From contig JAAALK010000086.1 in assembly GCA_019279435.1 (NCBI GenBank), positions 3,658,001 to 3,722,000 of the forward strand: a stretch of 64,000 nt of DNA, written 5' to 3'. This document shows, piece after piece, positions 20,617-31,475 of the stretch. The DNA comes from Zizania palustris. Lineage: Eukaryota > Streptophyta > Magnoliopsida > Poales > Poaceae. How positions within the stretch are numbered: the first letter of the stretch is position 1; the number at the start of each line of letters is the position of its first letter. The notes under the pieces were generated by a model that was given only the letters and a program-made list of their open reading frames with translations, searched no databases and was not told where the DNA came from. Position numbers and translations under genes: made by a program.

Positions 20617-22542
20617 TCATGAAAAATCGGTATCTATGCCAAGAAGGAATCGAAGACCCCTTCGATCTCTAGAGCTAAGAGTGGAACAACTAGTTCCAGA
20701 GCCGGGAGTTCTAACAACTTTGCGTTTAACTCTCCTACCTCCCTTCGAAGCTCTAAAGTCTTTCTGCTCTTGTTGAAGCTCGGCACAAGTTCGAAGTCGT
20801 TCGGGGCTCCTTTCCCAGCTTCCAAGTTCTTCAGGCTTTTTACCTTGAGCTTCATCTTCGTCTTCGGACCATGCAATGTCTTCGGAAGATGAAGTTTCTA
20901 AGTTAACTTCTTTTTCTTCCTGTTTAATATAAGACAGTATGTCTTTGCTTACTTCAGGCGTAATCGCATCGGAGCTATCCCGAGGAACTAAAAATCGAGG
21001 GCGCTTGTGAAGTTTTAAAATATCGAAGGTAGCCCATAGTAGGCGGAGTTCTTCATTAACGTCTAACACTACGACATCTTCCATATGAGGCAAAGCCTAA
21101 AAACATGATAAGCAAATTTTCATTCATAAATGTACAAAAGCATGATGCTTTACATAGTCGAAGATCCTAAGATAAATCTAAACCTACGAGTTTGGCAGAG
21201 GCTGGCTACTCGAAGCTTGTGACCGAGATTGCTTCTGGCGTTGCCCTTCATCAATCCAAGCCTTGATCGCAGAGCGACCTTCGGCTCTCCATGAAGTTTG
21301 AAAGGCTTGCCAAGCAGCGGTCACACCTTTGAAAGGAGTAAGAAGCTGATTGTCGTCAAAGGTAATGGGAGCCGCCCCTGCGTTCGGAGTTATCGATATG
21401 CCCAGATCTTCGTAGTAACGAAGTATGCCGATAGCAGCCACTTGTCCGGAGATTTCTCCGTACCGAATGCCTGCTGTCTTCATTTGCTTCGCTGCTCCTT
21501 GGATCCTCTTCAGCCGTCGTAGCAGGGGGATGTTGTCACCTGAAGGAAGCATCCCAGTACTACCAAAGTACTCTAGAACACCTAGCAGTTGGTTCATAAC
21601 CTCCGCAGCTACCTTCTCTGACTTCAACTTGTCTTCGATTAAGGCATCCTTCACCGAAGTTAATTCTTCTACCACTCCAGAGAGCCTAGCTGCCTCCGTA
21701 GCTAAAGAATTTTTCTGGTTGAGTAGGTGGCTAGCTTCCTCGGCAGCTTTGGCTTTTTCTTCTCGGAGCCTGACAAGCTCAGCTCCCACCATAGCATGCT
21801 CCGCACGCATCTTTTCAATTTCCGCTCGAAGCACAATTTGTTCTGCTTCGAGCTCTTTATTTGCAGTTTCCACGATTTGTCTGCCCTGCGCTCTGCTGAA
21901 ACCATGTTGTCTAAGTGGGAAACCCGACCTTTGGAGATATTAAGATTTCGCTGAAGCGTGGTAATTTCCTCTCGAAGGCGAAGGCTTCCGCGTTCATTTG
22001 AATTGTTCGCAGCTCGGGCCAAGACTATTTGCTACAAAGAGAAAAAAACCAAGGTGAGAAATTATTTATATATAAGATTAATTTTGCTTTGCAGATACTT
22101 CGTATCTGGTACGCTGCACACTCCATAGCAGCGTTGAGCTCCGAACTCTCAGCCTCGCTCAAGATAGCTACCAAGTCTGTCTCCCCGACTTCGCGGCTAG
22201 CTCGATCCAAAGGCTCGAGCAAAGTCCGAAGTCCGGTTCTCCGCTCCAAGAAAGGAGCTAGAAGAGGGAGCATACTCAAAGCCTGCTAGTCATCTTCGTT
22301 CGGCAAGGAGTCGGAGCGTGGGGTCGTATCTTTTGGAACTTCGGTAGACTGACCCCCCTCCGTAGATTGGCTTCCGTCTGTCGATTCAGACGAAGTTTAT
22401 CCTGAGCTCGGAGCAGGGAGGTGGTCCATCTTGCCTTTGCCTTTTCCAGGTCCCATTTGAGCGACTTCTGGAATCGGCTTCGAAGTTGTCGAAGGCCTAG
22501 GAATCGTATCTTCCAGACGACCCTCTTCCACGGGAGTAGATC

Positions 22543-22615
22543 CTATTGAAACAAAGGTATTATACATTGTATAATTTCGCAGGAAAAAAGAACAAAAGAA
22601 TTATGTGAAGTTTAC
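22543..22615 (-). other. Predicted intron 2 of element B antisense gene
   Basis: Minus-strand GTAAAC...TTTCAATAG, 73 nt, between exon ends GTCGGAG and GATCTACTCC. Splicing keeps the frame open into the next exon. The counterpart in A is 6254-6335. Confidence 0.6.
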
Positions 22616-23266
22616 CTCCGACGTCTTGTCGACGGGTGAGCATTGGACTGCTTGGCGAGTCGAAGGCTACTCCAAAGTCTTCGTTGGAGTCTACAGTCAA
22701 ATCTTCGACTATTGGAGCATCTTCGGGAACGGCCGTTGTTGCTTCACCTAGAATCGAAGTTGATTCTATAGCAACTTCGACACTGCTTTCGTTCATAGGG
22801 GCTCCATCCTGCGGTAAATTCTCTTGAGTAGCCGGAGTCCTCATTTGCTCAAGGTTGTCTTGAGACTCCGGCATGCTCGCAGCATCATCAATATTTGCAT
22901 CTGTTTGGGCTGCATCCTTGTCGATCAGGTCAACAAGCATCCTACCTTCATCCTCCGAGGAACCAGAGACCGAAGCTATTGGGCTTGGAGGTGCAACAAC
23001 TCTTGGCTTTCGAGCTATCTTTTTTGATGGAGTCTTGGCAGAGCTCAAAGCTCCAACTTCGGCTTTTCTCTTTTTGGGCCCTTTCTCCGAAGGCTCCCAA
23101 TCCAAAAGAGGGGGCGGAACAACTTCGAGTAGCCCCCATACTCGGTTGGACTGCTCCCAAGTACCAACCAATTTAATCCTCCATTCCTTCTCGGTCGGAG
23201 TTGGGACGCCCAGAATCTTCTCCGAAGCTCGTACAATCTGCTCCGAAGTTATAGGGGCTGAAGAGG

Positions 23267-23335
23267 CTGAAAAATGAGTTAAGTTGGTTATTTCTTCGAA
23301 TGAATATACGTGACATATGTTGTTTTCGAAGTTAC
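23267..23335 (-). other. Predicted intron 1 of element B antisense gene
   Basis: Minus-strand GTAACT...CATTTTTCAG, 69 nt with a T-rich 3' end, after exon end CCCTGCAG. It is a multiple of three and has no stop, so the unspliced frame also reads through. The 74-nt counterpart in A contains stops, which argues for real splicing. Confidence 0.7.
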
Positions 23336-24390
23336 CTGCAGGGCTCGAATTCAAAGAAATCTTGTGAAGGCCGCCCTCTAGATCTTCCTCGAAGGTGATT
23401 GGCCAGTTGGCCATCAGAGGAGGGATTTGGAGTCCGATGAACTCCTCTGCCAGATCCCTCATACTCAAGCGATGGCTGATGCGTTGGAGAAGGCTAAGCC
23501 GGGCTTCAAGCTGGCCTGGGTCCGGGTGGACAAGGGCTTCCTTCCGGAAGTTTATGTCCCGAAGAGGTCCCGCTAGTTGACTTCCTGCCCCAACTTCGGC
23601 GTAAAACCAGCGAAGGATCCAATCCGTGTACCATCTGGCGTTGATGGCTTTGGCTGGAAACCGAAGGGCATATTCATCTCGAAGTCGAAAGTTAATACTT
23701 CCGAAGGCTACCACTATCTTCTCACCTCTGGGGCCTACGAAGGTCTTGGGCTGGCATGAAGCTCGATGTAAAGCTACGAAGATTTCCGCTCTGCCTTCGC
23801 ATCCTTCGGCTCGCAACGCCCACTCGAAGATAGAAAGGCGTGCTATCGCGTTCGGAGAGAGCTGGGGGAGAGTAACGTGGAATAAATCTAGTAGCTCGGC
23901 TAGGAAGTCAACAGCCGGAAGCCCTAATCCAGCTTTGAAGAAGGCTTCGAAGACAACCACTTCTCCGGGCCTTGGCGACGGAATAACTTCTTTCCCAGGT
24001 TTGCGAATCATGATCCCAGAACTGATTTTGCCTTCTACTACGGCCGCGAGCGATTCCCTCTTGCAGGTTGAGGGCCCCAACTGATAGGACTGATCTGCGT
24101 ACTTCGTCGACGCCGGGAAGAGATCCTGAGGATCGTCGCGTTGGGGATTTCTCCCTGGCGCCGCCATCGCTGCCACTGCTGGTGTCGGAGTTGCCATCGC
24201 CGATGTCACAGCCATCGCTGCTGCTGCAGCCTGCTGCCGAGCCAAGGCTGAAGCCGCTCCAGGAACCTTGAAACTGGTTTTCGCCATGGGATCGCATGGG
24301 TTGCTTCAGAGGAAAAACAGAGGCTAGGGTTTGTCTGATGGCTTGTTTGCACGAAAGCGGTGGAAAGGTACTCGAGAAGGGTCTGGGCCC

Positions 24391-24400
24391 TCTATTTATA
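24391..24400 (-). promoter_or_regulatory. TATA box of element B antisense gene
   Basis: Minus-strand TATAAATAGA lies about 105 nt upstream of the ATG at 24287 and separate from the LTR promoter. Element A has TATAAGG at about the same distance from its antisense ATG. Confidence 0.55.
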
Positions 24401-24727
24401 GTCCAGACCATGATTTTTTACCGTTTGCATCTGCCATTTCACATTCTTAACCGTTATTTTGTTGCGGAGTTAACGCATCGCGTAACTTCCGTTAGATGGA
24501 AAAAGCCAACGGCTATTTCTTCCAAGTCTAAAAAGGCTTTCGGGCTTCTCGAGTTAATTCTAAGATAGTTCGAATGTAATTTTCTTAGAAGCTGATTCGA
24601 AGTTTTACATTTCCATGTATTTCGGAGATGGATTAAATCTGCTAACCCCTACGCATGATTATTTTTCTTGCGTATACTGCTCTCCTAACATTACAGATTT
24701 AACGGAGAAGCGTATTCGAGGGGCTAC
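24401..24727 (+). other. Upstream region of antisense gene and element B polypurine tract
   Basis: No coding sequence is supported here. The right end, CGTATTCGAGGGGCTAC at 24711-24727, is the polypurine tract directly before the 3' LTR. The same tract occurs inverted in element A at 4109-4125. Confidence 0.7.
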
Positions 24728-25223
24728 TGTTGGGGGAAAATATTCCATCTTCATGGTTTTTGCAGTAACAGGACAAAGGCCGGTGATTAAGTCAAAGGTT
24801 TCCAGCATATAAATCCGGGGATACAGTAGATCAAGTTCGAAGTATGGAGACAGATTCTAGTTCGGAGTATATCTTCGAACTTGGACCCTTCCGGGAGTTT
24901 CTTTGCCAGCTAAGATGGAAGAGTTATCTTCTTTCTCATTAGACTAGTCTTTTACCATTTTAGCCCTATTAAGGGTACCGAATAGTTTCCACTATGTCGG
25001 TTGTAATAGAGGGGTAAAAGGGTCTTTTCCTTAATGTTTGGGCCTATAAATACACCCCGTTTTACCCTATAATACGGACCAAATACAAGTTATTCAATAC
25101 ACATCTTCGAACTATTTTAAGCTATTATCCAATTCGGAGGCTTGAAATAGTTTACTTCACAAACACTTCGTTTGTTAGTTTCTAATCTTCAAAAACCTGT
25201 TAGCGTAATCTTTTACGCCAACA
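24728..25223 (+). repeat. Element B 3' LTR
   Basis: 496 bp, TGTTGGGGG to ACGCCAACA. It is followed by AAGTT, the right duplication copy, after which C's LTR resumes. Confidence 0.95.
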
Positions 25224-25228
25224 AAGTT

Positions 25229-25565
25229 CATCTTCGGCCGGACCAGTCTGAACGCCGAAGGCATCCTTCGGTGAGATACTTCGCACCGGATGCCAAAGGT
25301 ATACTTTGGTGACCCCTTCGCACCAGACTTCGAAGCAGACAGGCTCCGACCGGTTTGCTAATTCTATTTTTTTAATATATTTCTTTCGGCTAATTGGATT
25401 ATTTTGTGTGATCTAATTGCCTAGCGACTCCACCCCCTTATCATGACTAAGGGTAGTTAGAACGCGACGTCGGTGCTGCGTCACGCTTAGGCTTTTTCCT
25501 AAGTATCCGTGCACTTTTGGATCATCGAACTGACCCAAGTCTGGGGGCTCGTTTTCGTGTCAACA
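25229..25565 (+). repeat. Element C 5' LTR, right part
   Basis: Continues from 14083 across the element B insertion and ends CGTGTCAACA at 25565. It aligns with 32468-32811 of the 3' LTR, including the ATTTTGTGTGATCTAATTGCC block. Confidence 0.9.
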
Positions 25566-25572
25566 CACTTTT

Positions 25573-25590
25573 TGGCGACTCCGCAGGGGA
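25573..25590 (+). other. Element C primer-binding site
   Basis: TGGCGACTCCGCAGGGGA lies 7 nt after the LTR. Element D has TGGCGACTCCGCTGGGGA on its minus strand at 48123-48140. Both have the TGG...GGGGA form of a tRNA 3' end complement. The tRNA was not identified. Confidence 0.7.
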
Positions 25591-25603
25591 CAGCTACGCC
25601 AAC

Positions 25604-27066
25604 ATGACAAGTACGTCTACATCGACTACTACGTCTACACCACCGATGGACGCAATAGGAGGCGCGGATATCGACAACCGCAACATCCTGACGCCTACAC
25701 TTGAAGATATCCCCGCAGAAGACCGAGCAGAGATCGAGGAAAAGTTAAAGGCACTCCAAGACATGATGCTTGGGGGCTACGTTAAGACACACGCAGGCTT
25801 CATCAAGAAGGACGATTGAAGATAGACCATAATCTGAAGATGAAGCTAGATAAAGATCCTTTTCCCGTCAACGCCGTCGACCTCGGTGAGAAGAAGGTGT
25901 TGATTCGGCCAGAATAGGTCGAGTCGGCTAAGGGGAAGGATGTAATTGTTGGAGAACCGCGCACTCGCACGCTCGTACCAAAGAACCCCGAGGTAGGAGT
26001 GTGGAAGCGGAACGTTAACACCCCTTCGGCTAAGGCTCACAAGAAGCCGAAAGTAACATGCAACATGCTGTTGGACAAGCATCGAAGAAGATCCAAGGAA
26101 GCAGGTCCCCGCACTAGGAAGCTGGGACAGCTGAAGGGTCCAAGATTTGCGGAGGGAAACTCCGGACCGAAGCAGCCGAGCCCTCCGCATAGCGCTTTCG
26201 GGCCATAGTGGCCTGGCGCTCTGCTCGGCGGCTTCGAGCCTCAGTGGCCGAACCCCCCATGCAGTGGCTTCGAGCCTCAGTGGCTGAACCCACTATATAG
26301 CGACTTCGGCCCCCAATGGCCGAACTCCGCACCATTTTGGACGAGCTCCCCGACGAGAGGCTTCGGCCCACACTGGCCGAACGTGCCTCCGGCGTGTCGG
26401 GACCCTTCGCTGGTATGGTCTGAGACGCCGTCGACTCTGCCGAACCCCTCTCCGGGCAATGGGTTTGGCTCACAGTGGGCGAGGCCACTAGAGCCGCCGA
26501 TGCCTCCGTCGTACGACTAGGCGGGAACCCCATGGGCTCCGTACATATCTAGGTCAGGGTACCCTCCGCAACCTAACACTATGCCTTGTTTTCCTTCGGA
26601 GTATTATGGATGGCAGGGACAAACAGACGCAGTGGAGGGGGGCATCGTCCACAGACTGTCTGTGGTGCCTCCGAATCGGACCATGCAGAGCGAAGCCAAA
26701 GGGTGTGAGCACGCGGAGGCCGAAGTCAGGGAGTCTGAAGCTATCACGATCAGGGTGGGGTCTCAGGAGGTCCCAATCCCGAAGGCTTCATCACCAGGGT
26801 CTAACAAAGGTGAGTCCCATACTTCGGTCAAAACCCACGCCGAAGCTGGGTTCGATTGGCCGGGCAAGGCCGGTCTGATTACCAGGGTTCGTAGCGAAGG
26901 CCCCTTCGAACATAGGGTGCACAAGGCCGAAGGGCGTAGTACCACCTCAGCCAGAGTTGATAGAAGCCGAACAGTAGCACCCGGCACCAAGCCACAGCCA
27001 TCTTGGGCACCTCCATGCATGTCCAAATCACAGAAGAGACTCCTACAACGACTACGGGAATAGGAG
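25604..27066 (+). pseudogene. gag: Element C gag, internally deleted
   Basis: ATG at 25604 opens a Thr/Ser-rich start, then GGADIDNRNILTPTLEDIPAED, as in element D (48109 minus). At about 25808 the gag frame jumps from the amino region to sequence equivalent to D near 46345. About 1.5 kb, including the capsid domain, is lost. The remaining part has degenerate 13-residue repeats of the GFGPQWPNP type (26220-26420). It continues open from 26581 through a Lys/Arg-rich part (SKSQKRLLQRLRE) to a TAG at 27061. It is in frame with the protease that follows. Non-functional. Confidence 0.8.
26215..26420 (+). repeat. 39-bp coding repeats in element C gag (GFxPxWPxxP type)
   Basis: About four imperfect units of 39 bp or related spacing. 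Each encodes a Gly-Phe-(Gly/Glu)-Pro-x-Trp-(Pro/Leu)-Asn-Pro-like peptide. Element D has about eight such units at 45600-46010 on the minus strand. Confidence 0.75.
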
Positions 27067-27726
27067 ATGCGTGAGAAGGAAGCTGAGGACGAGCGCGATG
27101 CTATCTTCGAAGAAATCTGCCCTCGGCTAGCTACAAGACAGGTATGGAGGGAGAAGCCGGTCGAGATAACCAACCCGGCTCCTAGTCCGAGCGATGACGA
27201 TGATGACATGCTCGACGAAGATTACTCGCCCGTCTCTGAAGGGCCCGCACCCCAGGTGATGGACATCAACATCGTCATGCTGCCCGTCGAGTTCACCCTG
27301 CCGCAGGACGAGGCCGAGGTCACTCAATTGAACCTCGGCCCGCGCAACGACATCTTTGAGAAACCCGAGGACTCGGCTCGCCATATGAAGCCTCTCTACG
27401 TCAGAGGCCACATCCATGGAAAGTCGATTTCCCGAATGCTCGTCGACGGTGGCGCCACTGTTAACTTAATGCCTTACTCGTTGTTGAAGAAACTTGGCAG
27501 GGACGAGGATGACCTAAAGAAGACCAACTTGATGCTCAACGGCTTCAACGGCGAGATCTCCGAGGCCAAGGGTGTACTCTCCATTGAGTTGACGGTGGGC
27601 AACAAGACATTGCCAACAACATTTTTCATCATCGACGTACAAGGTAACTACAACGTACTACTCGGGCGTGATTGGATTCACGCGAACTGTTGCATTCCTT
27701 CTACTCTACACCAGTGCCTGATATAG
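27067..27726 (+). pseudogene. pol: Element C aspartic protease region
   Basis: 219 codons. An acidic amino part (DDDDDMLDEDYSP) precedes the pepsin-like retroviral protease fold. The active-site block MLVDGGATVNLMPYS has its Asp codon at 27445-27447. NGFNGE and a LGRDWIHANCCIPSTLHQ ending follow. It cleaves Gag-Pol in intact relatives. The frame ends at TAG 27724-27726, directly followed by TGG. D and the family-H fragment have a TAG at the same codon. After the stop the frame continues with protease-RT linker sequence (DGDEVEV near 27730). Confidence 0.85.
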
Positions 27727-28603
27727 TGGGACGGCGATGAGGTAGAAGTCATTTCCACAGATACTTCGGCCCAAGTAGCATTGGCCGACGTATTGGTTGA
27801 TGCCATCCATAACAAAGTAGAGTGTTTGTCAGGTAGAGATCTTTCAAATTACGATTTTGTTAGCGTATCCAGAGGACATTTTGTACCAGTGTTTGTAAAG
27901 CCGGCTGGAGTAGCATGGATGTTTTTGTATTGATAGCCATGTCTAGCAAGAGTAATCTAGATTGGCTAAAGTCTCGTTTGTTGCAATATCGGTCTAGTAA
28001 AGACGGTATTGCCGAGGCCATCGAGGACTTTAGCGAAGTAGAGAAATTAGGACAAGGTTTTGCGTTGGCCAATCCCTTGGAGGAGGTTGACTGAGTTAAA
28101 GAAGAAGTAGAGCGACTACTCAAGGCTGAATTTATTAGGCCATGCAGGTACGCGGAATGGGTCGCTAACATTGTGCATGTAGAGAAGAAAGGGAGAGGCA
28201 AGATATGGGTATGTATTGATTTTAGGGATCTGAACAGAGCCACTCCAATTTACGAGTATCCAATGCCGATAGCCGACATGCTAATCAACGATGCTTTAGG
28301 ACACAAGGTACTGAGTTTTCTTGATGGCAATGCTGGTTATAATCAAATCTTTATGGCCGAAGAGGACGTCTACAAGACTGCCTTTTGATGCCCTGGTTTT
28401 GTCGGTTTGTTCGAGTGGGTCATCATGAATTTTGGCTTGAAGCATGCCGGTGCCACGTATCAACGTGCTATGAACTTAATCGTTCATGACTTGCTAGGGG
28501 TTATGTTAGAAGTTTACATCGATGATGTTGTAGTCAAACCGGATGCTATGGGAAACCATTTAGTCGATTTGAAGGTTGATTCTGATAGAATGCGACAGTA
28601 GGT
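27727..28603 (+). pseudogene. pol: Element C RT, with a deletion before the fingers domain
   Basis: The linker reads LSGRDLSNYDFV (about 27835) and SSKSNLDWLKS (about 27940). At about 28092 LEEVD is followed by TGA and then VKEEVERLLKAEFIRPCRYAEWVANIV. Relative to D, about 230 bp is missing there, at a short TGAC repeat. RT continues with VCIDFRDLNRATP (about 28212), SFLDGNAGYNQI (about 28318), MNFGLKHAGATYQRAMN and the YIDD box at 28515-28526. A TGA at 28386 and a frame break near 28600 are further lesions. Confidence 0.85.
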
Positions 28604-30059
28604 TTGAAAATGAACCCACTCAAGTGTGCTTTTGGTTTGTCGGCGAGTAAGTTCTTAGGTTTCATGATTCATGAGAGAGGCATAGAAATTGATCCTAAGA
28701 GGCTTGAGAAGATTAGAAACATTGCAGCGCCGACGTGCAAAAGGGATGTACAAAAATTGCTAGGCAAGATGAACTATTTGCGTCGCTTTATGTATATCTT
28801 GTCCGGCAAGATTGATGCATTTGTCCCCATACTCCGGCTAAAAAATGAAGCCGAGTTCACTTGGTGGGCAAGCCAGCAAAGCGCTTTTGAGAAGATCAAG
28901 GAGTGCTTGTCATCACCGCCTGTGGTGAGAGCACCCAAAGCCAGGATTCCATTTCGGCTATACATCGCTGCTGAAGATAGCGTGATTGGGGTTGCGTTAA
29001 CCCAGGAGGTAGGGGGAAAAGAGTACATCATCACATTCTTGAGCCACCGCCTGCTGGATGCCGAAACCAGGTACGCATTTGTGGAACGATTGTGTTTATC
29101 ACTTTACTACGCGTGCACTAAATTATGCCATTATCTTCTGCCCACTACATGTGTTGTCGTTTGCCAAACTGATGTTATAAAGCACATGTTACAGAAGTCG
29201 ATTCTAAGTGGAAGAATCGGAAAATGGGCTTACGCGTTGATTGAGTATGATTTGGTCTATGAACCCCTGAGAGCGATGAAAGGCCAAATCATAGCCAACT
29301 TTATAGTTGATCACCACGTAGATGTCAGCTAGAGTGAGAATGTTACTCTAGTTAAGGTAGTGCCATGGAAACTTTATTTTGATGGTTTGGCTTGCAAGAG
29401 TGGCCAAGGTATTGGAGTGGTTCTCATATCGCCTAATGGAATGCACTTTGAAACTTCGGCCCGTCTACAATTTTCTTCCAAAAATAACCAAGTCGAATAC
29501 GAAGCTTTATTGCCAGGTCTTGAATTACTAGAATCTATAGGTGCTAGACATGTCCACGCATATGGTGATTCTTTTTTAGTAGTGCTACAGGTAGCTAAAA
29601 ATGTTCAATGCTTTAACGGCTTGCTGAATAGTTACTTGGATAAATGTCTAGACATAGTTGCTACTTTTGATGACTTCAAAATCTCTCACGTGTCGAGAGA
29701 AGCCAATATAGTCGCAAATGATTTGGCTCAGCAAGCATCTGGTTACCAAGTCAGGAGGGGAAAATTTTCTGTATTGGAGAAGCCGATGTTTGGTCTTATT
29801 GCCGGAGCCAGTAACGGTGGGCAGGCGCACCCTCTGGGTCAAACCCCTCTGGTCGCCGAAGGCCACTACGCACCAAGGACCCTGGACCAGAGTACCCTGC
29901 CGACCGAGAGACCTAGCACGCTGGAGTCTGTAGGTCGAAGCCTCCCGCACGGAGAAGGCTCCCCGAAGTCCGAACCTTCCGGAGGGCTTCGGCCCAGCAC
30001 ACTCCGAACGGCCAGCCCGGCCAGGCTTCGGCAGGAGTAGGAATGGCTCGGGGGGCATC
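28604..30059 (+). pseudogene. pol: Element C RT end, RNase H, second RNase H and Pro-rich linker
   Basis: RT thumb and connection (NPLKCAFGLSASKFLGFMIHERG, 28610-28680) are followed by the first RNase H (RLYIAAEDSVIGVALTQ, about 28955). A TAG at 29330 comes next, then the archaeal-type RNase H from 29360 (KLYFDGLACKSGQGIG, about 29370; NNQVEYEALLPGLELLE, about 29485; SREANIVANDLAQQASG, about 29695). From about 29800 a linker rich in Pro, Ser and Arg leads to integrase. The dual RNase H supports Tat-lineage assignment. Confidence 0.87.
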
Positions 30060-31387
30060 CCGAGATCAGTAGTTTAGAAATTTCTTCAAGGGGTGAGCCA
30101 GCGAGACCCTCTGAAGCCTATAAGGGCGATTGGAGAATTCCAATCGTCCAGTATTTGAGATACCCTAGCCAGAGGGTTGGTCAGAAGGTTCGGCAACAAG
30201 CATTCAAGTTCATGTTGATAAGCGACACATTGTACCGCCGAACCATCGATGGAGTACTATTGAAGTGTTTAGACCATGAACAATCCCAGGTGGCTATGGG
30301 AGAAGTCCATGAAGGACTTTGCGGCACTCATCAGTCGGCCCAAAAAATAAGTTGGATGCTCAAAAGAGTAGGTTTTTATTGGCCGACTATGACTGAAGAT
30401 TGTTTCAAGTACTATAGAGGGTGTGAAGCATGTCAGAAGTTTGGCAATATTCAGTTGGCTCCTGCCTCATTGCTCAATCCTATTGTCAAGCCATGGCCGT
30501 TTCGAGGTTGGGGTTTAGACTTCATCGGCCAGATTCACCCCCCTTCCTCAAAAGGGCATTGGTTCATGTTGATGGCGACAGATTACTTCACTAAGTGGAC
30601 CGAGGCCGTACCTCTCAGGAACATGACTCACATTGAGGTACGTTATTTTATCTTGAAGCACATCATACGTAGATTTGGCATTCCTCAAACTATTACTACG
30701 GATCAAGGTAGTTCATTTGTTTCTAGAGAAGTGAGGGACTTCGCCGAATATTATGGTATTAAATTGATAAACTCTTCACCTTACTATGCTTAGGCCAATG
30801 GTCAGGCCGAGTCTAGTAATAAAACTGTGATTAAGCTCATTAAGAAGAAAATTGAAGAGTTTCCTAAAAGGTGGCATGAAGTGCTGTCCGAGGTGCTGTG
30901 GGATTGTAGAATTGCAAAGCACGGTGCTACTAAAGTCATTCCATATGAGTTGGTATATGGACAAGAGGTCGTTCTGCCTGTAGAGGTAGATCTTGGCTCC
31001 TTAAGAGTGTTAAAGCAAGATGGATTATCGTTCAAGGAGTACGAAACTCTTTTGAAGGATAATCTAGAGGAAGTGACCGATAAGAGACTAAGGGCTTTAG
31101 AAACCATAGAAGTAGACAAAAGGAGAGTAGCCAAAGCCTACAATAAGAAGGTTAAACCAAAATCGTTTCAAGTAGGAGATTTGGTGTGGAAGACGATTTT
31201 ACCCTTAGGCACGAAGAGTCCCAAATTTGGTAAATGGTCACCTAGTTGGGAAGGTCCTTTTAAGATAGCCGAAATCGCTCCCGGCAATGCATACATGTTG
31301 GAATCTCTACAAGGATAGAGGTTTCGAAGAGCTTTGAATGGTAAGTATTTGAAAAGGTATTTCCCAAGCGTGTGACAAACATCATAA
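30060..31387 (+). pseudogene. pol: Element C integrase
   Basis: HHCC finger: HEGLCGTH and CEACQ at about 30310-30440. The core has the catalytic Asp in LDFIGQI (about 30520), TDQGSS (about 30700) and Glu in GQAESSN (about 30805). The C-terminal part has YELVYGQEVVLPVEVD, then DLVWKTILPLG and SWEGPFKIAEI. A TAG at 30791 replaces the Gln found in D (CAG to TAG); more stops follow at 31316 and 31373. The order and length are those of a complete Tat integrase. It is inactive because of the stops. Confidence 0.87.
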
Positions 31388-31458
31388 AAGGTGTCGAAAA
31401 GACGATATGGATGGTATCGTCTTCAGTTCATTGTGCTTTTAGTTCACTTAGTTCACTA

Positions 31459-31475
31459 AAAGGCAAGGGGGCATG
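31459..31475 (+). other. Element C polypurine tract
   Basis: AAAAGGCAAGGGGGCATG-type purine run abutting the 3' LTR, the plus-strand primer of the element. D has CATTCCCCCCTGCC on the plus strand at 40368, which is the same tract inverted. Confidence 0.8.

Larger units (their letters stand above)
20617..24287 (-). pseudogene. Element B antisense gene (putative gypsy-type transposon domain, coiled coil)
   Basis: The ATG at 24287 (minus) opens MAKTSFKVPGAASALARQQ. One frame stays open to 22560 (575 codons) and passes through two predicted introns. Features in order: an Ala-rich start; EVVVFEAFFKAGLGLPAV (about 23970); HVTLPQLSPNAIARLSIFEW (about 23870), matching the putative gypsy-type transposon family; INARWYTDWILRWFYAEVG (about 23620); and a Lys-rich nuclear-signal-like KKRKAE (about 23070). 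After intron 2 come the LLAPFLERRTGL block (22.28-22.1 kb), a heptad-rich coiled coil (21.87-21.6 kb), a globular block ending LPNS (stop at 21184), and an acidic tail exon or ORF (21.1-20.62 kb). A TAA near 22396 and a TAG near 22285 disrupt it. TATA at 24391-24400. Function unknown. Confidence 0.8.
14084..25223 (+). mobile_element. Element B: Tat-lineage gypsy element nested in the 5' LTR of C
   Basis: This plus-strand element of 11,140 bp has LTRs 14084-14579 and 24728-25223 (496 bp each, about 17 substitutions). Flanks are AAGTA (14079-14083) and AAGTT (25224-25228), a 5-bp duplication with one change. The uninterrupted LTR of C reads TTCGAAGTTCATCTTC at this point (32463 on). Order: LTR, primer-binding site, gag, protease, RT, RNase H, second RNase H, integrase, short tandem repeats, antisense gene (20617-24287), polypurine tract, LTR. 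It is the same family as A in the opposite orientation. Confidence 0.94.

Noticed and set aside
27724..27726. UAG in C as a certain programmed read-through signal
   Set aside because: All three examples sit in decayed elements, and CAG is a methylated-CHG decay hotspot. It is kept as a finding but not annotated as functional.
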